16,326 nt of DNA from Deltaproteobacteria bacterium (GTDB lineage Bacteria; UBA10199; DSSB01), in NCBI GenBank assembly GCA_021414045.1, contig JAIOPF010000207.1, positions 1 through 16,326 on the forward strand. Reading direction: 5' to 3'. Below the pieces are notes generated by a model. The model was given only the letters and a program-made list of their open reading frames with translations, was not told the origin of the DNA and ran no database searches. The translations under genes were made by a program, and so were the position numbers. The number at the start of each line of letters is the position of its first letter. Position 1 is the stretch's first letter. This document shows positions 9,278-16,304 of this stretch, one piece after another.

Positions 9278-12200
9278 ATGGGGACTCGAACATCCCATTT
9301 GCTGGGTCTTAGGAGCGTGGCTGCGTCGGCTTCGCCTTTTGCCCCCGACCTTTTTCTGGCGACTTTCCTCGATTCCCAACTTCAGGGAGAGGGATCGGAG
9401 CCACGGACTTTTTTGGCGGATTTGGCGCGCCAAGGCCTCCCCCTGAGCCAGGCTTTCCAGCGCCTCTCAACCGAGGATTGTGCTCGCTTGAGTCGCCACC
9501 TTCCGGAGGCGACGCTGAGGCGTCTTTTTTCCCTCTCGCAAGAGCGGGATCCGGCCTATTTTTTTCCGGACTTATTGGCCCTGGGTCGAAGTCTGGCCGA
9601 ATCGGGCCGGATGGCTCCGGCGCTGGCCCTCTTTTCCGTCATCGCCCAGCCTTTGGATGGCAATCAGGGATGGTCGGAGACGGCGCGGCGGGAAGCCGAG
9701 GCGATCTTGGGAGTTAGTTCCACGGGCTTGCGTTCGGAGTTCCTGCTGCGGCATTTTTCCGAAGAAGCCTCGAATCCGGCTTCTCTCTTGGCGATGACGG
9801 TGGGAGGCCTGGCTTTCAGCGCGGCGCGCGCGGGAGCCTTGAGTCGGCTTTTATCCTCGCCGCGAGCTTCTCTCTTCACGCGAGGGTTGGGGGCCGAGGT
9901 TTTTTCCGGGACTCTCGGTTTCGTGGCGGAAGTTCCCTCCTTCGTCTTCGCCTCGCGGGGTTTGCACCAAGCTTTGGGACAAAGCCAAGATTGGAGTTCG
10001 CTCGCCCTAGGGCGAGACCTTCTGGGAACGGGATTGGTTTTGTCGGCATTGCGCTTGAGCGGAGCCGGCGGCGCTTTCCTGGCCAAGGGGCTGCCCAACC
10101 AGGGCGTTTTCCCCAAACTCTCGAAATATCTTTTACCTTCGGCCAGTCTTTTGGGTGGCATCATGATCGCCCATGGGGCGGAGGAGTATTTTGGACTGAG
10201 GCCCCGCCTGCCGGGAGATATGTTTTGCTTGGAAGCCTTGGGCACCTTGTTGCAGTTCGAGGTGGCGGGCCGTTTGCAGCGTGGACTTTTGGGCCCGGGT
10301 TTCGCGGTCTTCCAGCAAGAATTGAAGATTCGCGCAGAAGGGACGGGGCCAGAATCCAAAAAGGAATCGAGTTCGGACCAGCTTGGGCGAGCTTGGGCCT
10401 TTCGGGGAAGGGTGCCTGAGGGAAAGTCGCGAGAGTCGCGATTGCCGATTTTCTTCATGATGAACGAGAGGAAGGATGAAGAGGGGAAGGAAGCGATTCC
10501 GGGAAGAAAGATCACGGAAGCCGGCCCGCAGCCGCGCAAGAATGAGCTTCCGATTCCCGCGAAGGATTTGGAGGTTTCCGTCGGGGATCTGCCTAGCGAT
10601 ACTGAAACGGAAATTTTGGTTCTCGAAGAGCTCTATAAGGAGGAGCCCGTTTCGCCGCCCCGGGTCGTCCCACCCACTCCCCCACAGCCCGTCGCCTCGA
10701 AGCCCCTTGAAAGCGCCCGCCGTCCGACGCTCCCGCCGCCCGCCGCCGCGGCGAAAGCTCCTCCGCGTCTCGAGCTGAAAGAAGGGCTATTGGTGGGCCC
10801 CGAGCCCCGATTCCCCAATGGGCGCTATAAAGTCGAGGGCTTCTTGGGCAAAGGCGGCATGGGAGAAGTTTGGAAGGTTTACGACCAGGATCTGCGGCGC
10901 TATGCGGTGATGAAAGTCATGCGCGACGTGGTGAAGAACCTGGAGCATCAAGCGCGTTTTCGGCACGAGATCACCATCGCCGCCAACCTCCGCGGCAAAT
11001 ACACCGTCGGTGTCCATGCCCAGGTTGAGCTGCAACCGGGACTTTTGGCCTTCGTGATGGACTATGTCCCGGGGCACGACCTGGCGACGATACGCGCCGG
11101 CGTCGATCAGGGGGATCCCGCCATCCTCGATCAATACCCCGTCGAAAGGCGCGTCGAGATCTTCGTCAAGATCTGCGAGGCCGTGGCCTTCATCCACGAC
11201 AAGGGCGTCATCCACCGTGATCTCAAGCCGGAAAATATCCGCATCGACTCGGACGGCAACGTCTTGTTGATGGACTTCGGATTGGCCAAGTACATCGCCC
11301 AGGGCGGCTCCGAGCCGGTTCGTGACTTGCCCCCGGAAGCCCTGACTCACGTTTCCGAAGGCCTCACCGATCCCAAGCACGTCAACGGAACGCCCGGGTA
11401 TATTCCCCGCGAGGTGATGATCCAGCGACTTCCCAAGGGAGATCCCCGCGGCCAAGACATCTTCGCCCTGGGCGTGATTCTTTACGAGTGGATGACCGGC
11501 CGCCATCCCTTCGCGGAATACCGGGACGGAGATCACAAGGCTGGAGAGCCCAAGCGGGTGCCGCAACGCCTGCAAGGCGGTCGATTGAAAATTCCGATTT
11601 ATGCGAGCGCCTTTTGGGGCGATCCCGATCCGGCGCAGGGGACTTCGGTGCCTTCCTTCCGCGAAGTGTTGGTCGGAGAATATCTTCCGTCGTTTTACGA
11701 ATTGGAAAAGATCGCCTTGAAGGCCTTCGCGCCAAATTTCAAGGATCGTTACGCCTCCGGGCACGAGCTGCGGCAGGCCGTGCTCTTGGCGAAGTCCAAT
11801 GCGGAAGTGGCGCGACTGCGGCAGGTTCGCGCGCAAATGAAAGTCTTGGAAGGCGAGATGCACCGCGCTTGGGCGCCCTTCCACGAGGGGAGGCAAATCA
11901 GCCACGAAGAATGGCTCAAGATGGATCAGCCCATCCATTTGCTGCGTCAGTACCAAACCTCCTGGGAAGAGGGGAAGGAAGAGCTGGTCTACAATCTGAT
12001 CGAATTGATGAAGGGAGAAAAATGGCCCGAAGGCCGAAGAATCATCGCTCAGGCGAGTTGGGAACGCTTGATCCAGGGCGGAGCGAGACTGAACATGGCG
12101 ACTCGGAAAAAGTTGGGCGAAAGGATTTGGAAGAACGTCGGAGGAGCCGAGGATCCCAACTACAGTATGCTGCTGGCGCTCAAGGGCCAGGTCAACGCGG

Positions 12201-13747
12201 ATTTCAGGGTCGTTTCCTTCCGCGACACCTCCAAGCTTCTAAACTCGGTGACGCTCAAGGTGGTTCCTTGGAAGCAAAGCGTGGAACAGGTCGCCCACAA
12301 CGGGGAAATCGAGACGGGGGTTTACCTCGAATTGGCGCCCCTGGTGACCGGGCCTCTGGAGGCGGTGCTTCCCAAGCTGAAGCTGCAGGCGGGTTTCTAC
12401 GTCTTTGAGCTGGGGTGCGAGGGTTTCGCGACGCTGCGTGTGCCGGTGGAAGTCACGCTGAAGCAAGTCCGAGAGACCATTGAAAGCGGGCGGCCGCTGA
12501 AGTTCCACTTCGAGATGGTGCCCGAGGCGGAAGTTCCCGATTTCATGACGGTCATCCACCGTACCAAGGCCACGATCGGCCACGACTACTATCGCGACGG
12601 CGATCCTTCCAAGGTCTATAGCTTCCCAATGCGCGAGATCGCTTTGCCCACTTTCGCGGTCTCGCGCGATCCCGTCACCGTGCGCGATTACGTCGCCTTC
12701 ATTCAATCCCTCTTGCAGGAAAAAAAGCTCGAGGAAGCCAAACTCTATATGCCGCGAGCCCCTCGGGCTCCGCGCGACCTCTCCGAGGGCATCGTGAACA
12801 ACGTCATGGAGACCATCAAGGAAAAGGGCGTGATGACCGCCCTGAAATCCCTCATGTCGGAGGTGAGCGGCCACGTTTATTATTGGACCATCAAGACGGA
12901 AGGCAAGGGCGCCGAGAAGCGCTATGTCTTGGTCGATCCGAGCACCCACAAGGATCCTCAGGGCGATCCGATCAGCCTCGACCAGCCGATCAGCGGGATT
13001 TCCTACGCTGGAGCCGAGGCCTACGTGAAATGGCGTTCGGAGCTCGACGGGCGGCCCTATCGCATCACCACTGCGGAAGAGGAGGAGGCGATAGGCCGCA
13101 ATTCCTTTTCCTCTTGGATCTTTCCTTGGGGCTTCAAGTTCGATCCCTTCCTTTTGGTGTCGAGACAAGTTTTCAAGACGAAGGACGACGCCTTTCCCCA
13201 ACCGGTGGGAACCCATCCCCTGGGAGAAAAATATAATCGGGATAAAACGCTCTACGGCACCCGCGAGCCCTACGGCAACGTTCGGACCTTTACTTCGACC
13301 GAGCGCGAGCCCGGGACCATCGTGATGTTCGTCTTAGAAAGGGGCTCTATGAAGCTGATTTCACGATCCTTGGGGAGTGCATTCCTCATCATTTGTTCAT
13401 TGTTTTTCGCATATGCGTCCTTCGCGGCGGACAACGGCGCGGCGGACAGCCAGGTCTGCAACGCGGATTTCGACGGCATGAGCCGGGACCAGCAGCGGAC
13501 CTGCTTTTATTATTACCGAATCGTCAACCAACAGCTGTCCCTGAATTTGGCGCTGTTGAGAGGTGGGAAATTCGATTCGAAAATCGAACCGAAGGTCGAT
13601 CAGGGCGTTTCGGTCGATCAAGGGATCCGCGCTTCCGATCGCGCCGTCGACCGCATCGTGGATCACAATGCGGCCTTCGGCGTCTCCGTCGATCAAGGGT
13701 TGCGCGCGGTGGATCAGGGCGTCCAAGTCGACCAGGGATTGCACTGA
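9278..13747 (+). CDS. Giant Ser/Thr protein kinase with FGE-sulfatase-like domain, fused in frame to a secreted repeat protein
   Basis: The 1489-aa ORF starts with a helical segment (1-145). The hydrophobic module shared with the divergent kinase follows (about 145-354, from LGVSSTGLRSEFLL to QQELKIRAE). A charged and then Pro-rich linker covers 355-500. The kinase domain (about 515-835) has GKGGMG (524-529), Lys546, HRDLKPEN (646-653), DFG (666-668) and GTPGYIPRE. A helical region (840-960) and a PEGA-like beta region (about 970-1085, LPKLKLQAGFYVFELG) follow. The formylglycine-generating-enzyme-like domain runs from about 1095 (FAVSRDPVTVRDYVAFI; SGISYAGAEAYVKW; IFPWGF; EPYGNVRTF). This order resembles Pkn1-type kinase-FGE proteins. 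The domain has no cysteine, so a binding role is likelier than FGly synthesis. It stops near residue 1357, where an RGGSW-like motif (ERGSM) runs into a signal peptide; 1358-1489 is probably a second protein. ATG 9278 lacks an obvious ribosome-binding site. Confidence 0.88.
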   Translation: MGTRTSHLLGLRSVAASASPFAPDLFLATFLDSQLQGEGSEPRTFLADLARQGLPLSQAFQRLSTEDCARLSRHLPEATLRRLFSLSQERDPAYFFPDLLALGRSLAESGRMAPALALFSVIAQPLDGNQGWSETARREAEAILGVSSTGLRSEFLLRHFSEEASNPASLLAMTVGGLAFSAARAGALSRLLSSPRASLFTRGLGAEVFSGTLGFVAEVPSFVFASRGLHQALGQSQDWSSLALGRDLLGTGLVLSALRLSGAGGAFLAKGLPNQGVFPKLSKYLLPSASLLGGIMIAHGAEEYFGLRPRLPGDMFCLEALGTLLQFEVAGRLQRGLLGPGFAVFQQELKIRAEGTGPESKKESSSDQLGRAWAFRGRVPEGKSRESRLPIFFMMNERKDEEGKEAIPGRKITEAGPQPRKNELPIPAKDLEVSVGDLPSDTETEILVLEELYKEEPVSPPRVVPPTPPQPVASKPLESARRPTLPPPAAAAKAPPRLELKEGLLVGPEPRFPNGRYKVEGFLGKGGMGEVWKVYDQDLRRYAVMKVMRDVVKNLEHQARFRHEITIAANLRGKYTVGVHAQVELQPGLLAFVMDYVPGHDLATIRAGVDQGDPAILDQYPVERRVEIFVKICEAVAFIHDKGVIHRDLKPENIRIDSDGNVLLMDFGLAKYIAQGGSEPVRDLPPEALTHVSEGLTDPKHVNGTPGYIPREVMIQRLPKGDPRGQDIFALGVILYEWMTGRHPFAEYRDGDHKAGEPKRVPQRLQGGRLKIPIYASAFWGDPDPAQGTSVPSFREVLVGEYLPSFYELEKIALKAFAPNFKDRYASGHELRQAVLLAKSNAEVARLRQVRAQMKVLEGEMHRAWAPFHEGRQISHEEWLKMDQPIHLLRQYQTSWEEGKEELVYNLIELMKGEKWPEGRRIIAQASWERLIQGGARLNMATRKKLGERIWKNVGGAEDPNYSMLLALKGQVNADFRVVSFRDTSKLLNSVTLKVVPWKQSVEQVAHNGEIETGVYLELAPLVTGPLEAVLPKLKLQAGFYVFELGCEGFATLRVPVEVTLKQVRETIESGRPLKFHFEMVPEAEVPDFMTVIHRTKATIGHDYYRDGDPSKVYSFPMREIALPTFAVSRDPVTVRDYVAFIQSLLQEKKLEEAKLYMPRAPRAPRDLSEGIVNNVMETIKEKGVMTALKSLMSEVSGHVYYWTIKTEGKGAEKRYVLVDPSTHKDPQGDPISLDQPISGISYAGAEAYVKWRSELDGRPYRITTAEEEEAIGRNSFSSWIFPWGFKFDPFLLVSRQVFKTKDDAFPQPVGTHPLGEKYNRDKTLYGTREPYGNVRTFTSTEREPGTIVMFVLERGSMKLISRSLGSAFLIICSLFFAYASFAADNGAADSQVCNADFDGMSRDQQRTCFYYYRIVNQQLSLNLALLRGGKFDSKIEPKVDQGVSVDQGIRASDRAVDRIVDHNAAFGVSVDQGLRAVDQGVQVDQGLH
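13349..13747 (+). CDS. Candidate small secreted VDQG-repeat protein (internal start within the kinase ORF)
   Basis: Read from the ATG at 13349 this is a 132-aa protein with a textbook Sec signal peptide: MKLISR, a hydrophobic core (LGSAFLIICSLFFAYA) and an SFA-AD cleavage site near residues 26/27. AAAGGGG lies about 5 nt upstream of the ATG as a ribosome-binding site. The mature part has two cysteines (37 and 52) that could form a disulfide, an aromatic CFYYYR patch, and a C-terminal run of VDQG repeats. It is in frame with the kinase-FGE ORF with no stop between, which a genuine separate gene would normally have. Either the FGE end was deleted and the two genes fused, or this is independently translated from inside the ORF. 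No family is recognised. Confidence 0.5.
   Translation: MKLISRSLGSAFLIICSLFFAYASFAADNGAADSQVCNADFDGMSRDQQRTCFYYYRIVNQQLSLNLALLRGGKFDSKIEPKVDQGVSVDQGIRASDRAVDRIVDHNAAFGVSVDQGLRAVDQGVQVDQGLH
13595..13744 (+). repeat. VDQG coding repeats
   Basis: The last 50 residues contain five copies of Val-Asp-Gln-Gly plus degenerate copies (SDRA, VDRI, VDHN), spaced mostly 6-7 residues. A larger unit is also visible: ggcgt-t/c-tc-ggtcgatcaaggg type DNA begins at 13604 and again at 13679, a 75-bp (25-residue) period. The codons vary (gatcag, gatcaa, gaccag), so the protein pattern is older than the DNA identity. Confidence 0.8.
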
Positions 13748-13763
13748 GTCGCGCCCAGGAAAT

Positions 13764-14573
13764 TTAGGACAGGATGATGCCCGCGTAACCGACGACTCCG
13801 CCGTAATCGCCGCTGACGTCGCCGCTGGTCGCGTGCTTCACCAGTTCGGCGCGCTTGGCGCCGAGTTCCAGGGCCGCGACCATCATGCAAGTCGTCGGAA
13901 TGATGCCGCACATCGAGATGTCTTCTTCGTGGACCCGTTGGTAGAGTTTTTGCGGGTTCAATTCGAGGATGCAGGCTATGGCCCGCTGATCTTTCAGCAG
14001 CGTGCGCTGTTGCGATTCGTAATGGTTCATGTCGCTGCTGGCGACCATCAAAATATCCTCGTCGCTCGCCGCGATCAGCTTTGCCATCGCCATTCCCAAG
14101 GATACGCAGTCGTCATAGCGAAAATGCGAGAGGCAGAGGGGGACGAATTCAAAGTCTTGCCGCAAGACTTGCAGGAAGGGCAGTTGCACTTCCAGCGAAT
14201 GCTCGCGCTGGTGGGCCGCTTGATCCACTTGCAAGAGAGGGCAGAGATGCATGAGTTTCTTAGCCAAGTTCTCGTCGATTTTCGCGGCGCCTAAGGGCGT
14301 GTTCCAGAATCCCGAAACGTTGATGGCGGCGTAAGCGCCCAGTCCGGTGTGGTTGGGCCCGAGCAGGAGAATTTTTTTTGGAATCTTCACTCGAGAGAAA
14401 ACCGAGCCCGCGACCTGTCCCGAATAAATATATCCCGCATGGGGCGAGACCAAGCCGATGGCGTTTTCTTGGGAGGGATGTTCCTCGGGACCGAGGAAAT
14501 CCCTCACCTGATGGCGTAAAGAACTTGGATCGGCCGCGTAAAACCGGCCGGCGACGGCGGGTTCCCTAATCAT
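13764..14573 (-). CDS. amrB: AmmeMemoRadiSam system protein B (Memo family)
   Basis: This 269-aa protein matches the Memo/AmmB family along its whole length: N-terminal REPAVAGRFYAAD, SPHAGYIYSG (His45), GPNHTG (His75), HSLEVQLPFL (His125), SSDMNHYE (His184), MCGIIP (Cys222), and C-terminal TSGDVSGDYGGVVGYAG. The His/His/Cys set corresponds to the metal-binding pocket of human MEMO1, which is related to class III extradiol dioxygenases. In bacteria the gene usually accompanies AmmA (AMMECR1) and a radical SAM protein, and its reaction is not established. Neither partner is visible here, so it is an orphan copy or the partners lie elsewhere. It follows a small gene 31 bp upstream on the same strand and converges with the kinase ORF, leaving 16 bp between stops. 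The ATG at 14573 is at the conserved REPAVAG start. Confidence 0.93.
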   Translation of the reverse strand: MIREPAVAGRFYAADPSSLRHQVRDFLGPEEHPSQENAIGLVSPHAGYIYSGQVAGSVFSRVKIPKKILLLGPNHTGLGAYAAINVSGFWNTPLGAAKIDENLAKKLMHLCPLLQVDQAAHQREHSLEVQLPFLQVLRQDFEFVPLCLSHFRYDDCVSLGMAMAKLIAASDEDILMVASSDMNHYESQQRTLLKDQRAIACILELNPQKLYQRVHEEDISMCGIIPTTCMMVAALELGAKRAELVKHATSGDVSGDYGGVVGYAGIILS

Positions 14574-14604
14574 GAAGCTATTTTAGAGGGTCGGCTGAAG
14601 AAAG

Positions 14605-14853
14605 TCACGCCGTGGGTTCGGTGGTCTTCTTTTTCAGCTGAAGGCGGGAATAAAGGATGTAGTCGAGCTCTTCATCCTGGATCATGTCTTGAGTCACTTT
14701 GCCGACTTCGTTCCCCGATTCTTTCTCGAAAACCAGGGCGTGCTTGCTGCCTGAAAACACTTTGATGTTGTAGCCCAGAGCGTCGAGCTCGCGGGCGAGC
14801 GCGAAGAATTCGTTCTTTTGGGAGGCATTCAGGCTGTCTAGATTGAGAATCAT
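14605..14853 (-). CDS. Small hypothetical protein
   Basis: This 82-aa protein is not recognised. It begins MILNLDSLNASQKNEFFALA, has an amphipathic first helix (about 8-27), a short beta-like segment (YNIKVFSGSKHALVFE), an acidic stretch (DMIQDEELDYILYSRL) and a basic tail with KKK. There is no signal peptide or membrane segment, so it is probably a soluble cytosolic alpha/beta protein. The frame is open to a GTG at 14883, but the ATG at 14853 has a GAGGG ribosome-binding site 8 nt upstream and is chosen. It precedes the AmmB-type gene by 31 bp and is probably cotranscribed with it. Leftward transcription would start in the AT-rich region beyond 14853. Confidence 0.7.
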   Translation of the reverse strand: MILNLDSLNASQKNEFFALARELDALGYNIKVFSGSKHALVFEKESGNEVGKVTQDMIQDEELDYILYSRLQLKKKTTEPTA

Positions 14854-15145
14854 TCTGTTTTCCCTCGGAGAATAAGATACCACTAATTTTCAGGCTTCGC
14901 ATCGGGTGATTCCTGCCCAATATGCCTACCTGGGCGAAAGTCAAGCGACCAGGCGTTGACCGCTTCAACCTCCAAGTTGAGGAGAGGGCGATGCATGGCG
15001 GGAGAGGTTGATGAAAGTGAAGTGATCGAGATTAAAAATTTGAATTTATTTTGAATTTATTTTGTAATTTTTACTATCATTCCTTCTCGGGATCAATGTT
15101 CTATATTCAATTTAACTTGTTGATTTTAATAACTATAATTTAAAT
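14854..15145. other. Non-coding AT-rich upstream region
   Basis: No gene is supported. It includes a tandem direct repeat of an 11-mer (TTTGAATTTAT) at about 15039-15060 and an AT-rich tract up to 15145 containing a perfect TATAAT (15134-15139). An ATG-started 19-codon frame at about 14995 has a purine-rich leader but nothing else in its favour. The leftward promoter for the small gene and AmmB should lie near 14870-14950 but is not clear. Confidence 0.5.
15111..15139 (+). promoter_or_regulatory. Probable sigma-70-type promoter for a small RNA
   Basis: A perfect -10 box TATAAT lies at 15134-15139. At 17-nt spacing the -35 position is TTTAAC, a weak match to TTGACA, and the surroundings are very AT-rich. 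Transcription would begin near 15146. The only + strand unit downstream is the structured region ending at the 15277-15317 terminator. Confidence 0.5.
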
Positions 15146-15317
15146 TCTACCGCATTGGCAAAGTCTTTGCTTTTAGATCTCTCTGAACCCGATCCTCGGA
15201 CGTCCTCGGTGGCGCTAGGGTTTGAGTTCGGAAGAAGATCATCTCCCAACCAGATGACTTCGGAAGGGCTCTCAAGCTAGGTCGGCGGAGGTCAAACTCC
15301 GCCGCCTAGTCTTTTTT
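15146..15317 (+). ncRNA. Candidate structured small RNA, about 170 nt, family unknown
   Basis: The region lies between a TATAAT promoter and a strong intrinsic terminator, with no + strand ORF. Several stems can be drawn by eye: GCAAA/TTTGC with loop GTC (15158-15170); AACCC/GGGTT (15186-15190 with 15218-15222), which the flanking CTC/GAG pair can extend; TTGAG/CTCAA (15222-15226 with 15271-15275) closing a long hairpin; and inside it GAAG-a-TCATCT pairing AGATGA-CTTC around the loop CCCAACC (15234-15261). It lacks the SRP RNA tetraloop region, tmRNA ends and the long closing stem of 6S RNA. The 5' end is set only by the predicted promoter. GC content rises sharply over the AT-rich flank at the predicted start. 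Confidence 0.5.
15277..15317 (+). terminator. Strong Rho-independent terminator
   Basis: The left arm CTAGG-t-CGGCGGAG (15277-15290) pairs with the right arm CTCCGCCG-CCTAG (15297-15309), giving 13 bp with one bulged T and the loop GTCAAA. TCTTTTTT follows at 15310-15317. The T-tract is on the + strand only, so it ends rightward transcription. No rightward protein gene precedes it for 1.5 kb, so a small RNA is implied. Confidence 0.9.
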
Positions 15318-15732
15318 AATTGGATTCCGAAGGCGGCGAGCCAGGCACTTTTTGGGACCTTCCCCTTTTCTCGATAAATTCGGCGAAAAATTCGGCGATT
15401 TTTTTGGCGAGTTCGGAACGCAAGCGATTCTCCGACACCAAGTCTTGGGCGATAAAGTCCGATTCGTTGGTCCAAAGGGCCGAGAACAAAGGCTGATAGC
15501 GCTCATGAGTGTCGGGTCTTTGAGCCAGCGCGTCGATGGCGTTATAGAGCATCAATCGCACGGAGGGATGGGGATAACGGATCAAACTTTGAACGGCAGA
15601 TGGGAATCGGTTGGGGGCTTCCTTCAAGCGTTCCAAGACGAAAGTGAGGAGTAATTCCACTTTAACCAAGTCGGTTGCGGCGAAAGCCTGGTCGAGGGAC
15701 TGGAAGATTCTTGGAATGCCGGGCTCGTGCAA
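15316..15732 (-). CDS. Alpha-helical (HEAT-like) protein, C-terminal part after a frameshift
   Basis: This is the 3' part of a gene whose 5' part is the ORF at 15624-16304. The visible frame is longer than the ORF from its ATG: upstream of MHEPGIPRIF it continues with LDLRQFDELL, which joins the 5' part if one T is added to the T6 run (A6 on the + strand at 15761-15766). The sequence is helical throughout, with pieces such as LVKVELLLTFVLERL and HPSVRLMLYNAIDALA that look like HEAT-type repeats. It ends in a charged AKKIAEFFAEFIEKRG helix and a short polar tail. No catalytic motif or signal peptide is seen. Its stop overlaps the T-tract of the small-RNA terminator, which faces the opposite way. 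The function is unknown. Confidence 0.65.
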   Translation of the reverse strand: MHEPGIPRIFQSLDQAFAATDLVKVELLLTFVLERLKEAPNRFPSAVQSLIRYPHPSVRLMLYNAIDALAQRPDTHERYQPLFSALWTNESDFIAQDLVSENRLRSELAKKIAEFFAEFIEKRGRSQKVPGSPPSESN

Positions 15733-16304
15733 GAGTTCGTCGAACTGCCGCAGATCCAGGAAAAAACCTCAGATACCGTCCGTCGGTCCAATTCATCGAG
15801 TTTTTTCACCGCATTCGCTTTCTCTCGCTTGCTAAGCCCTTCCAAATATCTTTCCAGCAACATCCTTTGCATCTGAAGGCGGCGTAAGGCCGGGATGTCG
15901 AGAGGAGAAGTCTTTAAAGTTTCCAAGGAATCTTGGAATGTTTGGAGTCTCTGCTCGTAACTAGGTTCCGCGAACTCCATTTCGTCATTCGAATCCAGGT
16001 CCCAATCCACGTCTCCGGTTTCCGAAAGCTTTTTTTGGAGGGTCGAAGTCGCCAAGCGCCGGACTTCGGCATCGGGATGTCCTTCGGAAAGGTCGTGCAA
16101 AAGATTGAGGCTGATCGGAAAATATTCGGAGTAATCTTCGTTATCGCCGGTCCGACAAATCTCCGCTATTTCTTTGACCATTGGGAGAGTGATGCGGGGA
16201 AGAATCCGGGAATTCTTCAATTCCTGCAATGCCTTGAGCTCTTCGGTCGCGATTTCCCTTTTCTTTTCGGGCAATTCTCGGATGTTCGCGGAGAGCTCAT
16301 CCAT
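15624..16304 (-). CDS. Alpha-helical (HEAT-like) protein, N-terminal part; may extend past the window
   Basis: The ORF gives 226 residues, but only the first 180 or so look native. They are charged and helical, with SEYFPISLNLLHDLSEG and HPDAEVRRLATSTLQKKL resembling HEAT-type repeats, an acidic DVDWDLDSNDEMEF linker, and LRRLQMQRMLLERYLEGL. After SEVFS the composition changes to Ser/Thr/Pro/Trp-rich sequence, which is what an out-of-frame reading of the next part gives. This marks a one-base loss at the T6 run (15761-15766). The frame is also open from the ATG at 16304 to the window edge (LFRFENR precedes it), so the true start may lie outside. Full length would be at least about 330 aa. The family is not recognised. 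Confidence 0.65.
   Translation of the reverse strand: MDELSANIRELPEKKREIATEELKALQELKNSRILPRITLPMVKEIAEICRTGDNEDYSEYFPISLNLLHDLSEGHPDAEVRRLATSTLQKKLSETGDVDWDLDSNDEMEFAEPSYEQRLQTFQDSLETLKTSPLDIPALRRLQMQRMLLERYLEGLSKREKANAVKKLDELDRRTVSEVFSWICGSSTNSCTSPAFQESSSPSTRLSPQPTWLKWNYSSLSSWNA

Noticed and set aside
10787..11956. 389-aa open frame on the minus strand opposite the FGE-type kinase domain
   Set aside because: Antisense shadow of the catalytic kinase domain, with no independent start signals or domain.
14995..15054. 19-codon frame starting MAGEVDE with a purine-rich leader
   Set aside because: Too short to support, and it runs straight into the AT repeat; the leader purines may be chance.
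15146..15317. Reading the small RNA as 6S RNA, SRP RNA or tmRNA
   Set aside because: No closing end-to-end stem as in 6S, no GGTCCGGAAGGAAGC-type SRP core, and no tRNA-like ends or tag frame.
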